Below, piece by piece: positions 34,819-42,182 of a stretch of DNA of 64,000 nucleotides (position 1 is the stretch's first letter; each line of letters starts with the position of its first letter). The position numbers and the translations under genes are program-made. Under the pieces are notes generated by a model, which saw only the letters and a program-made list of their open reading frames with translations, was not told the origin of the DNA and did not search any database. Source of the DNA: Merdimonas faecis (lineage in GTDB: Bacteria; Bacillota; Clostridia; Lachnospirales; Lachnospiraceae); contig NZ_MIEH01000018.1 of the NCBI RefSeq assembly GCF_001754075.1, positions 496,001 to 560,000 on the forward strand. Direction: 5' to 3'.

Positions 34819-37269
34819 TTACAGTTGATATGCCGCTTCCTTCGGCCTTTCGCTTAAGAAGATCTCCTCTCCGTCTCCTTCCGCCACCAATTCCTTCTCC
34901 GGATCAAAGTCCTCTTTCAACAGCTGATCTGCCACCAGATTCTGCAATGTGGACTGTACCGCCCGCCTGAGCGGCCTTGCCCCAAAGGCCGGATCGAATC
35001 CTTTTTTCGTCAGGATATCTACAGCCTCTTCTGTAACCTTCAGATTGATTCCCTGTTTCTTAAGCCGTCTGGAAAATTCGTCCGTCATGTGTACGGCGAT
35101 CCTTCGGATCTCTTCCTCGCCCAGCTGATGGAATACAATGATCTCATCTAACCTGTTTAAAAACTCCGGCTGGAAGGTCTGTTTTACCTCTTCAATGACA
35201 CGGCTCTTGATCGTTTCTTCTCTCTTAGCCCTTTCTTCCTGTCCGGACTGAATGAATCCCAGAGATTTCTTCCCAAGGATATCCCTCGCTCCTACGTTAG
35301 AGGTCAGGACAATGATCGTATTCTGGAAGCTGACCGTCCGCCCCTGTGAGTCAGTGAGACGTCCGTCATCCAGGATCTGCAGCAGTGCGTTCCATACATC
35401 CGGATGGGCCTTCTCAATCTCGTCAAACAGCACGATGCTGTAAGGATGTTTCCTTACCTGCTCTGTCAGCTGTCCGCCCTCTTCGTGACCTACATATCCC
35501 GGCGGAGATCCGATCAGCTTGGAAACTGTGTAGGATTCCATGTATTCAGACATATCCATGCGGATCATGGCCGTCTCGTCCTGGAACATGGCTTCTGCCA
35601 GTGCCCGACAAAGCTCTGTCTTCCCTACGCCTGTGGGGCCGAGGAATAAAAAGGATCCAATAGGCCTTCCCGGATCTGCCACGCCGGTACGTCCCCGCCG
35701 GATGGCTCTCGCTACGCTTCTGACCGCCTCGTCCTGTCCAATGACCCTTTGCTTCAGGGTCTCTTCCAGGGTGCGAAGCCTCTCCTTCTCAGTCATGGTC
35801 AGCATGGTCACCGGGATTCCCGTCCAGGCTGAGACCACGGCTGCGATATCCTGTGCATCTACCTTATGGCTCTGCCCTTTCTGCCAGGCCTCCTGTCTCT
35901 GCTTCAGATCCTGCTCCATAGCCCGCTGCTGATCTCTCAGTCTGGCCGCCTGCTCATATTCCTGGGCGTTTGCGGCCTTCTTTTTCTCACGCGAGATGGC
36001 TGTGATATTGTCTTCCATTTCCTGCAGCTCTCCCGGGACGGTCAGACTCTTTGTCCGTATCCTGGACGCCGCTTCATCCAGAAGGTCAATGGCTTTATCC
36101 GGCAGGAAACGATCCTGGATATAGCGGTCTGACAGCTCTGCCGCCGCCTGTACCGCCTCGTCTGTGATGGTAAGGCCGTGGAATTCCTCGTACCGCTTCT
36201 TAAGCCCCCTCAGAATCTCCACCGCGCCTTCCACGTCCGGCTCCTCCACGGAAACCGGCTGGAATCTTCGCTCCAGCGCTGCATCCTTTTCAATGTGGCG
36301 CCGGTACTCGTTCCGGGTAGTCGCTCCGATGATCCGTAAACTTCCTCTTGCCAGCACAGGTTTTAAGATATTCGCGGCATCCAGTGCGTCGCTTGCACCG
36401 GCGCCCGCTCCCATGATCGTATGCAGCTCATCCAGGAACAGGATCACATCCTCCTTTTTCTCTGCTTCCTCTAAGAACTTCTGAATCCGTTCCTCGAAAT
36501 CTCCCCTGAATTTGGTACCGGATATCATTCCCACCAGATCCACTGAGACGACCCGTTTATGTTTGAGGTTCATAGGAATATGTCCGTCAGCGATCCGCTG
36601 AGCCAGACCTTCGATAACAGCCGTCTTACCTACGCCTGGATCACCGATGAGCACCGGGTTATTCTTGGTGCGCCGGGACAGGATCTGCACCAGACGTTCC
36701 ACCACATCCTCCCGGCCGATCATCGGATCAAAACCTCCGTCTTCTGCCACTTTTGTCATATCCCTGCCGAATTTCTCCAGCATGGATTCTTCTGCCTCCT
36801 GCTCTGTTTCTGTCTGTTCCTCTTCACTTCCGATTTCTTCCAACTGATCCATCTCCTTTTGCACCATTTCTCTTTGCACGTCCATAGACTGCAGAAGCTG
36901 TGCTGCCGCACACTGATCCGCCCGCAGGATTCCGGCAAGCAGATCCACCGGCTCTACCTTTTCCCGGTCCCTCTCCCTTGCCGCAAGAGACGCCTGATAC
37001 AGCACCTCGTCCGCCTCCCCGGATACCTGGATCGCCCGGGAGTGTATCTGTGTCACACCGCCGTCATAGCGGCGGACATACTCCTCCAGAAGCTTCTCAT
37101 CCAGCCCGCAGTTCTCTAAGGCACGGCCCGCGAAGCCCCCTTCTTTTGCCAGGGCCCACAGGAGATGCTCGCTCCCCAGGAAACCATGGCCCATCTTTGC
37201 CGCCAGCTTTAATGCCGTCTGAAAGATATGCAGAGCTTTTTGGCTGTAAAGTTCCAGATTAACCTTCAT
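34819..37269 (-). CDS. clpC: ATP-dependent Clp protease ATP-binding subunit ClpC
   Basis: An 816-residue AAA+ unfoldase that feeds substrates to ClpP. Double Clp N-repeat (residues about 1-145), first AAA domain with [15 protein letters not shown] and [12 protein letters not shown], a middle region with a UVR-like motif ([17 protein letters not shown]), second AAA domain with [15 protein letters not shown] and [12 protein letters not shown], and a ClpB D2-small domain. Length is typical of ClpC. The start overlaps the mcsA stop by 11 bases. Unlike Bacillus, no ctsR or mcsB is present here. Confidence 0.95.
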   Translation of the reverse strand: MKVNLELYSQKALHIFQTALKLAAKMGHGFLGSEHLLWALAKEGGFAGRALENCGLDEKLLEEYVRRYDGGVTQIHSRAIQVSGEADEVLYQASLAARERDREKVEPVDLLAGILRADQCAAAQLLQSMDVQREMVQKEMDQLEEIGSEEEQTETEQEAEESMLEKFGRDMTKVAEDGGFDPMIGREDVVERLVQILSRRTKNNPVLIGDPGVGKTAVIEGLAQRIADGHIPMNLKHKRVVSVDLVGMISGTKFRGDFEERIQKFLEEAEKKEDVILFLDELHTIMGAGAGASDALDAANILKPVLARGSLRIIGATTRNEYRRHIEKDAALERRFQPVSVEEPDVEGAVEILRGLKKRYEEFHGLTITDEAVQAAAELSDRYIQDRFLPDKAIDLLDEAASRIRTKSLTVPGELQEMEDNITAISREKKKAANAQEYEQAARLRDQQRAMEQDLKQRQEAWQKGQSHKVDAQDIAAVVSAWTGIPVTMLTMTEKERLRTLEETLKQRVIGQDEAVRSVARAIRRGRTGVADPGRPIGSFLFLGPTGVGKTELCRALAEAMFQDETAMIRMDMSEYMESYTVSKLIGSPPGYVGHEEGGQLTEQVRKHPYSIVLFDEIEKAHPDVWNALLQILDDGRLTDSQGRTVSFQNTIIVLTSNVGARDILGKKSLGFIQSGQEERAKREETIKSRVIEEVKQTFQPEFLNRLDEIIVFHQLGEEEIRRIAVHMTDEFSRRLKKQGINLKVTEEAVDILTKKGFDPAFGARPLRRAVQSTLQNLVADQLLKEDFDPEKELVAEGDGEEIFLSERPKEAAYQL

Positions 37270-37627
37270 GGGAACACACCTCCTTTTCCATTACGGCTAT
37301 ATCATCCCGAAGCTTTGCCGCCTCCTCATAATCTTCCCTGCCGGCTGCTTCTGAAAGCCGGGCGCGCAAAAGGGAAAGTCTCCGCCTCTTCTTCAGATCC
37401 TCCGCAGCATCATCCGGAAAGGCCCGCTCTCCATAGCGTCTGGGCTCCGGCCTTCCCGGCCACCAGCCAGAATAATTCCGGAAAGTCTCCGCCTGTCCGG
37501 ATGCCACCGCCTGCTGCCACATCCGCTGCAGGCAGTCGTCACATACAGAAATCTGATAAAGGCCGCCCATATAATTAAGATAGAACACCTTATCGGCTTC
37601 ATTTTTATTACAGAATTGACATTTCAT
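37259..37627 (-). CDS. mcsA: McsA-like UvrB/UvrC-motif zinc-finger protein
   Basis: A 122-residue ClpC partner. Two zinc-binding CxxC pairs at the N terminus (MKCQFCNKNEADKVF; CDDCLQRMW) and a C-terminal UVR motif (AGREDYEEAAKLRDDIAVME) define the McsA family, activator of arginine kinase McsB in Bacillus. Here the protein is shorter than Bacillus McsA (about 185) and no McsB gene is adjacent. The start at 37627 is chosen because GGGGTGA lies 10 bases upstream. Confidence 0.85.
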   Translation of the reverse strand: MKCQFCNKNEADKVFYLNYMGGLYQISVCDDCLQRMWQQAVASGQAETFRNYSGWWPGRPEPRRYGERAFPDDAAEDLKKRRRLSLLRARLSEAAGREDYEEAAKLRDDIAVMEKEVCSHEG

Positions 37628-37688
37628 AGGAAAAATCACCCCTTTATCTCTTCATATATATAAAAACATTAATAGTTAAGTTTTTAAT

Positions 37689-37717
37689 AATATAATCCAA
37701 AACAATAGAAACGTCAA
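37689..37717 (-). promoter_or_regulatory. Promoter of mcsA-clpC
   Basis: Minus-strand TTGACG (37717-37712), 17 bp, TATATT (37694-37689). No CtsR heptad repeat or CIRCE palindrome was recognised around it. Confidence 0.75.
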
Positions 37718-37756
37718 TATATTTGAACTTATTTATACTTTTTTAAGGATTTGTAC

Positions 37757-37845
37757 GCAATTGGGGACGTACACTTTTTGCGTTGGTGTACGTCCCCAAT
37801 TGCAAAAGTCCCTGTCCCTTTTTGCAAAAGCCTATGTCCCCAATG
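37757..37845. repeat. GGGGACGTACAC hairpin repeat, copy A
   Basis: An 18-bp perfect inverted repeat (37757-37774 and 37786-37803, loop of 11) centred on GGGGACGTACAC, followed by TCCCTGTCCC and another TTTTGC/TGTCCCC block. The same units recur at 42030-42106 and 55863-55969. It lies between the mcsA promoter and the 3' end of the ABC-F gene. Confidence 0.9.
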
Positions 37846-37847
37846 AA

Positions 37848-39374
37848 CTAAAGTTCCACTATTTTTGTAGCGATCCGCTCCTGGAACCTTGCGTCATGTT
37901 CTACGATCAGCATGGAGGGCTCGTATCTTAATAAGACTTCTTCAATCTGCATCCTGGTAAACACATCTACGTAATTCAGTGGCTCATCCCACAGATATAA
38001 ATTTGCCGGCGTAAGCAGGCTCTCGGCGATCTGGATCTTCTTTTTCTGCCCTTCTGAATATTCCTGAAGTTCTTTTGTAAACTGCTCTCTCTCCACGCCC
38101 ATCTGCCGCAGGATGGCGCAGAACAGGCTTTCTTCCAGTCCTCGCTTTTCACAGAATTTACGGATGCTTCCATTTAAATACGAAGTGTCCTGACTCACAT
38201 ATGAAATGACAAGTCCCGAAGCCAATGTAAGGCGTCCCTGCTCCTGAAAATTCCAAAAATGATCTGCCGCTCCCTTTCCATATCCGACCGCCTTCAAAAC
38301 CGCCTTTATCAATGTAGATTTTCCACATCCATTAGAGCCGTGTAAAAAGACGCGCTCTCCTTTTCGAAGCTCCAGCTTAAGATTCTGGAACAGCCATGTA
38401 TCTGATTCCGGATACCGGAGTCCCAGATTATCTGCCTCAAGAAGCACCTCTTTGTGGTGAACGAGGGGCTGCATTTTCAGCTCTGCCAGTGTTTCTACGT
38501 CTTTCAAAAGCCCTTCCTTCTCCCGGATAGCGTCTTCTTTCCTGTGCTCCAGAATCTTGGAACGCTTCATCATCTTTGCGGCTTTATGTCCGATATAGCC
38601 ACGGTCCGGCTTAAGTCCTGCCGTCTTCTGGCCGATTTTGCTTTTCTCTGTCTGATCCGACCAGCCCTTCGCCTGTCTGGCTGCCTTTTCCAGTTTTACG
38701 ATTTCCTTCTTATGCTTCTCATTCTCCTTTTCTGCAGAAGCATCCCTTCTTCGCTTATTCTCCTCCCAACTGGAAAAGTTCCCGCTCTGTACCTCTATGC
38801 TCTGCCGGTTCAGCACCAGGATATGGTCGATACAGGCATCCAGAAGATCCCGGTCATGAGAGACCAGAATAAACCCTTTCTTTCCGCTCAGGTATGTTTT
38901 CACTGTCTCTCTTGCCTCCTGATCCAGATGGTTGGTGGGCTCATCCACCAGGAGAAATTCCTGTTCTCCGGAAAACAGGACGGCCAGCATGACTTTAGTC
39001 TGTTCTCCCTGGCTCAGGGTGCCAAAGGGCCGGTACAAAACCTCTGCATCCAGACCGAGCTTTGTTAGCTCTACGATCACTCTCCACTCTTCACAACCGG
39101 ACTTCCACTCTTCCAAAAGTTCTGAGGCCATACGCTCCTTGTCCTTTCGGGCGGCCGGATAGGGGAAATAGTCAAACGCTACGCTTGCGCTGATGGTTCC
39201 CTGATAGGGATATTTTCCCTGCAAAAGCCTTAAAAATGTGGTTTTCCCCTTCCCGTTTCTTCCTGCAAACCCCAGTTTCCAGTCTGTATCCAGTGTAAAT
39301 GACACATCATCAAAAATCACATCAAAGCTGCTCTCATAAGAAAATGTCAGATGGCTGACTAAAATCTGTGACAT
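37848..39374 (-). CDS. ABC-F ribosome-protection protein (Lsa-like)
   Basis: A 508-residue soluble protein with two ATPase domains and no TM segments. Domain 1: GRNGKGKTTFLRLL, LSQGEQTKVMLA, EFLLVDEPTNHLD. Linker rich in Lys/Glu. Domain 2: GSNGCGKSTLIKAVL, YSEGQKKKIQIAES, LYLWDEPLNYVD. The N terminus and length match Lsa-type proteins, which displace lincosamides, pleuromutilins and streptogramin A from the ribosome; actual resistance cannot be claimed from sequence. Start at 39374 is set by GGAGGGAG. A long leader with a three-codon upstream ORF in a terminator stem precedes the gene. Confidence 0.88.
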   Translation of the reverse strand: MSQILVSHLTFSYESSFDVIFDDVSFTLDTDWKLGFAGRNGKGKTTFLRLLQGKYPYQGTISASVAFDYFPYPAARKDKERMASELLEEWKSGCEEWRVIVELTKLGLDAEVLYRPFGTLSQGEQTKVMLAVLFSGEQEFLLVDEPTNHLDQEARETVKTYLSGKKGFILVSHDRDLLDACIDHILVLNRQSIEVQSGNFSSWEENKRRRDASAEKENEKHKKEIVKLEKAARQAKGWSDQTEKSKIGQKTAGLKPDRGYIGHKAAKMMKRSKILEHRKEDAIREKEGLLKDVETLAELKMQPLVHHKEVLLEADNLGLRYPESDTWLFQNLKLELRKGERVFLHGSNGCGKSTLIKAVLKAVGYGKGAADHFWNFQEQGRLTLASGLVISYVSQDTSYLNGSIRKFCEKRGLEESLFCAILRQMGVEREQFTKELQEYSEGQKKKIQIAESLLTPANLYLWDEPLNYVDVFTRMQIEEVLLRYEPSMLIVEHDARFQERIATKIVEL

Positions 39375-39446
39375 TAAACTCCCTCCTCTTTCCTGCTGCC
39401 AAAAAAGATATAGGGGATCCATTTCCTCTCCGGAATTTTCCGCACG

Positions 39447-39574
39447 AAAAAAAGAGAGGGATGAGGACCTCCGTTTTTGACAGCATAAAACAAATATCTC
39501 CCTTTCGGGCGATCGTAATCACTTAGTTTCATGCGTTCAAAAACAGATTATTTCCTCATCTTTTCACCTCTCTC
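39447..39574 (-). promoter_or_regulatory. Candidate ribosome-mediated attenuator of the ABC-F gene
   Basis: On the minus strand the leader begins with GAGAGG and GATGAGGA (ribosome site and start of the upstream ORF). These can pair with TCCTCATC and CCTCTC lying just before a run of seven T (39453-39447). An inner helix CTGTTTTTGA/TCAAAAACGG extends the same stem. The whole makes a long terminator whose 5' arm is occupied by a ribosome on the upstream ORF. A drug-stalled ribosome would open the stem and let transcription reach the ABC-F gene. Confidence 0.75.
39548..39559 (-). CDS. Three-codon upstream ORF (MRK) in the ABC-F leader
   Basis: ATG AGG AAA TAA at 39559-39548, preceded by GAGAGAGGTG at 7 to 8 bases. 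Its ribosome site and start codon form the 5' arm of the terminator stem. Three-residue leader ORFs are known before other antibiotic-responsive ABC-F genes. Function is inferred from position only. Confidence 0.65.
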   Translation of the reverse strand: MRK

Positions 39575-39589
39575 TTATTTGCTGGGGTT

Positions 39590-39619
39590 ATTATAAGCCC
39601 GGAAGGGAACCCGTGTCAA
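39590..39619 (-). promoter_or_regulatory. Promoter of the ABC-F gene
   Basis: Minus-strand TTGACA (39619-39614), 18 bp, TATAAT (39595-39590). Transcription would start about 15 bp before the upstream-ORF ribosome site, giving a leader of about 200 nt. Confidence 0.85.
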
Positions 39620-39711
39620 GCTGGAACTTCTCCTCCTGTATCCTCCTTGATTTTTTCCCCACAAGTGTTAATATATATAGTAGATTTCAAAGGTAGGAGG
39701 AGGAATCTGTT

Positions 39712-40029
39712 ATGGGAACAAAAAAGACACATCACGCATCCCAGCCGATAAAATCAATCACAACGACCAAAGATAAGACAATGGCAATCGAGACCAGAGC
39801 CGGGATCCTGCAAAATGAGATGGCAGATCTGAAAGCACATATTTACCTGCAGTACATGGGGAAAGAATTCAGCACAGCCGACATCATGAAGCAGATCAAA
39901 CATATCTGGACCAAGGAGCTTGGAAGACAGCCGGAAGAGCTTCGCAGCGTCAATGTTTACCTGAAGCCGGAAGAATTTGCGGCCTACTATGTGATCAATG
40001 ACGAGGTCAACGGAAAGATCTCTTTATAA
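39712..40029 (+). CDS. DUF6465 family protein
   Basis: A 105-residue basic-to-neutral protein recognised as the Lachnospiraceae DUF6465 family. The C-terminal part (AHIYLQYMGKEFSTADIMKQ, then IKHIWTKEL and SVNVYLKPEEFAAYYVIND) is the conserved domain; the N-terminal 25 residues are Thr/Lys-rich and probably flexible. GGTAGGAGGAGG stands before the ATG. It lies 39 bp before degV and probably shares its transcript. Function unknown. Confidence 0.8.
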   Translation: MGTKKTHHASQPIKSITTTKDKTMAIETRAGILQNEMADLKAHIYLQYMGKEFSTADIMKQIKHIWTKELGRQPEELRSVNVYLKPEEFAAYYVINDEVNGKISL

Positions 40030-40068
40030 TCATCTTTTAAAACATAATGAAAGCACAAGGAGGAACCT

Positions 40069-40938
40069 ATGCCTGACTACGTAATTACGACTGACTCAAA
40101 TTCTGACGTGCTGCCGGAATTTGTCAAAGCCAACCAGCTTACCATCATTCCTCAGTATTATGCCTTCGGTGATACTGTTTATGGGGACGAGCTTAATATG
40201 GAGCCCCATGACTTTTATGAAACAATGCGAAATGGAGAACTGCCAAAATCCATGGCAAACAATCCTGCGGTGATCCGTGAGAAGTTTGAACAGATCTTAA
40301 AGGAAGGAAAAAATATCCTTCACATCGCATTTTCCAGCGCACTGAGCGGAAGCTGCAGCACTGTTATCATGATATCCAATGAACTGATGGAGCAATATCC
40401 GGACCGCAGGATCCTTGTCTTTGATTCTTTGAATGCTTCTCTGGGAGAGGGCGTCTCCGTTTATCGTGCCGTCGAGCTTCAGAAAGCCGGAAAAGATATG
40501 GAAGAAGTCTATGATGTCCTGATGGAAGAACGTGATCATGTAAACGTCTCCTTTACTGTAGATGATCTGAACCATCTGCAGCGGGGAGGACGCGTTTCCA
40601 AGACTACAGCCGTTGTGGGAAGTCTGGTCAACATCAAACCGATCCTGACCGTGACGGCCTCCGGTGAATTAAAAGCTGACGGTACTGTCAGAGGCAGAAA
40701 AAAATCCCTGAAAACACTGGTAACCCGTATGGAGGCATCTCTGGATCTTAATTCCTATGGAAAGGATCGAATGGTTGCGGTTATTCATGGTGACTGTCTG
40801 GAAGATGCCAGAAGCGTAGCCGATATGGTAAAAAGCCTTGGCTTTACCAATGTGGTCATCAATGACGTCAGTCCCAGCATCGGGACTCATGCCGGTCCGG
40901 GCGTTGTGGGACTGGTATTCTACGGAAAACAGAAATAA
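40069..40938 (+). CDS. DegV family fatty-acid-binding protein
   Basis: A 289-residue DegV/FakB-type protein that holds a fatty acid for phosphorylation by FakA. Family features: the N-terminal VITTDSNSDVLPEF, the conserved TSxPS-like segment (here SMANNPAVIREKFEQ), IAFSSALSGSCSTVIM, SFTVDDLNHLQRGGRVSKTT, and the C-terminal GTHAGPGVVGLVFYGKQ. AAGGAGG lies 5 bases before ATG. Followed by a strong terminator. No FakA gene is in the window. Confidence 0.92.
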   Translation: MPDYVITTDSNSDVLPEFVKANQLTIIPQYYAFGDTVYGDELNMEPHDFYETMRNGELPKSMANNPAVIREKFEQILKEGKNILHIAFSSALSGSCSTVIMISNELMEQYPDRRILVFDSLNASLGEGVSVYRAVELQKAGKDMEEVYDVLMEERDHVNVSFTVDDLNHLQRGGRVSKTTAVVGSLVNIKPILTVTASGELKADGTVRGRKKSLKTLVTRMEASLDLNSYGKDRMVAVIHGDCLEDARSVADMVKSLGFTNVVINDVSPSIGTHAGPGVVGLVFYGKQK

Positions 40939-40949
40939 ATACACGATAA

Positions 40950-40994
40950 AAAGACAGATCTGTCGGATGCTTCTATCCGGATCTGTCTTTTTTT
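40950..40994 (+). terminator. Rho-independent terminator of degV
   Basis: AAAGACAGATC (40950-40960) pairs with GATCTGTCTTT (40980-40990), with an inner CGGAT/ATCCG helix and TTTTTTT at the end. Confidence 0.93.
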
Positions 40995-41037
40995 CTGTCT
41001 CTCTATCCTTTTCCCCCGGGAATCCTTCTGCCCCTTT

Positions 41038-41583
41038 TTACAGATCCACGATCCTGGGTCTGTGATGAGTATATGGCAGGAACTTTTTCAGTAAATCCTG
41101 GGTTTTGAATTTCAGATGGGTAGTGTTGATCCCTGTGTTACACACAAACCACTCGCCCTCTGCCACCTCTTTATCAATGATCAGCTGTACATAGTCGTCT
41201 TCATCATTGAGAAGCCCTACTACACTGGCAGATCCAGGCGTACATCCAATATGCTCCAGCATATGCTCCGGCGAGGCAAAGGACATATGGGAAACCCCCA
41301 GCTTTTTACTGAAAGAAGCCGTGTCAAATGCCTTATGGTCCGGCATCACCAGCAGGAAAAAGCTGGTCTTCTTTTGATTGCATAAAAATACATCCTTACG
41401 CACCGGTGCGTCCAGCACTTCACCGATGGCCTTACACTCTTCCATCGAAGAGGCCGGATCATTATCCACCCGCTCAAATTGAATCCCCAGTTTCGCAAAT
41501 ACCTTATAAACCTCCTGCTCCAGAGGAACACGTTCTTTCACATTCTCCGGAACCGTCGTCATAATCTCACTGATATACATCAT
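41038..41583 (-). CDS. YbaK/ProX-type aminoacyl-tRNA deacylase (prolyl-tRNA synthetase-associated domain)
   Basis: A 181-residue free-standing editing-domain protein. Typical parts: RVDNDPASSMEECKAIGEVL, KDVFLCNQKKTSFFLLVMPD, FDTASFSKKLGVSHMSFASP and GCTPGSASVVGLLND. These proteins hydrolyse mischarged Ala- or Cys-tRNA(Pro). GGAGGAAACG precedes the ATG at 41583 (MMYISEIMTT). Transcribed away from the CsoR gene; the 119-bp gap to it holds the CsoR promoter. Confidence 0.9.
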   Translation of the reverse strand: MMYISEIMTTVPENVKERVPLEQEVYKVFAKLGIQFERVDNDPASSMEECKAIGEVLDAPVRKDVFLCNQKKTSFFLLVMPDHKAFDTASFSKKLGVSHMSFASPEHMLEHIGCTPGSASVVGLLNDEDDYVQLIIDKEVAEGEWFVCNTGINTTHLKFKTQDLLKKFLPYTHHRPRIVDL

Positions 41584-41655
41584 CGTTTCCTCCATTCCGG
41601 GTGCTCTGACAGTCAACACCCACATTCCCTTTCATTATAAAATACCCGTTCCTTC

Positions 41656-41715
41656 TTGACAATCCCTCTGTTACATCCCATAATAATAGAAACAAGCGAA
41701 TACCCATAGGGGTAT
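41656..41715 (+). promoter_or_regulatory. Promoter and operator of the csoR-like gene
   Basis: TTGACA (41656-41661), 17 bp, CATAAT (41679-41684). Downstream lies the CsoR-type palindrome ATACCCATAGGGGTAT (41700-41715), 30 bp before the ATG, indicating autorepression. Confidence 0.8.
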
Positions 41716-41744
41716 ATGGTTTTACTTACAAGGAGGTTGACAAC

Positions 41745-42020
41745 ATGAGACAATGCATGGATTCTGAAAACCTGCACCGACGCCTGAAAAAAATCATCGG
41801 CCAGGTACAAGCCATAGACCGTATGATCGATGAAGACGTCCCCTGCGAGGACGTTCTTTCCCAGATCAACGCCGCCAAATCTGCCCTGCACAAAGCCGGC
41901 CAGGTCGTACTGGAAGGCCATATCAAGCACTGCGTCAGAGACGGCATCGAACACGGCGACGCTGACCAGACTATCGCAAACTTTACCAAAGCCGTAGAAC
42001 GGTTTTCAAATATGGGATAA
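41745..42020 (+). CDS. csoR: CsoR-family metal-sensing repressor
   Basis: A 91-residue all-helical DUF156 repressor. The Cu(I) ligand triad Cys34, His59, Cys63 (DVPCEDVL; LEGHIKHC) has the spacing of CsoR (25 and 4 residues). The N terminus HRRLKKIIGQVQAIDRMI is the DNA-binding part. CsoR leaves DNA when copper binds. Matching operators lie before its own gene and before the P-type ATPase 163 bp downstream. Cu(I) is the natural guess from the ligand set; CstR-like or RcnR-like sensing is less likely. Confidence 0.92.
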   Translation: MRQCMDSENLHRRLKKIIGQVQAIDRMIDEDVPCEDVLSQINAAKSALHKAGQVVLEGHIKHCVRDGIEHGDADQTIANFTKAVERFSNMG

Positions 42021-42029
42021 TTGTGAACA

Positions 42030-42106
42030 AAGTGTGAAGGGGGACGTACACTTTTGCAAAAGGGGACAGGCACCAACGCAAAAAGTGTACGTCCCCCTTC
42101 ACACTT
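42030..42106. repeat. GGGGACGTACAC hairpin repeat, copy B
   Basis: A perfect 26-bp inverted repeat (42030-42055 and 42081-42106) with a 25-base loop containing GGGGACAGG. It has the same GGGACGTACACTTTT core as copies A and C. It lies between csoR and the ATPase promoter, right next to the ATPase -35 box, so the two genes are transcribed from separate promoters. Confidence 0.92.
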
Positions 42107-42109
42107 TTC

Positions 42110-42162
42110 TTGACAACCCATACCCCTATGGGTAATAATATACATATACCCATATAGGTATA
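42110..42162 (+). promoter_or_regulatory. Promoter with two CsoR-type operators before the metal ATPase
   Basis: TTGACA (42110-42115), 17 bp, TAATAA (42133-42138). Operator ATACCCCTATGGGTA fills the spacer (42120-42134); a second, weaker site ATACCCATATAGGTAT lies at 42146-42161. Both resemble the site before csoR. Confidence 0.85.
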
Positions 42163-42182
42163 ATCGAGAGGAGGCATTTCTC

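Noticed and set aside
37640-37720. CtsR or CIRCE operator upstream of mcsA
   Set aside because: No GGTCAAA heptad pair or TTAGCACTC palindrome could be found there.
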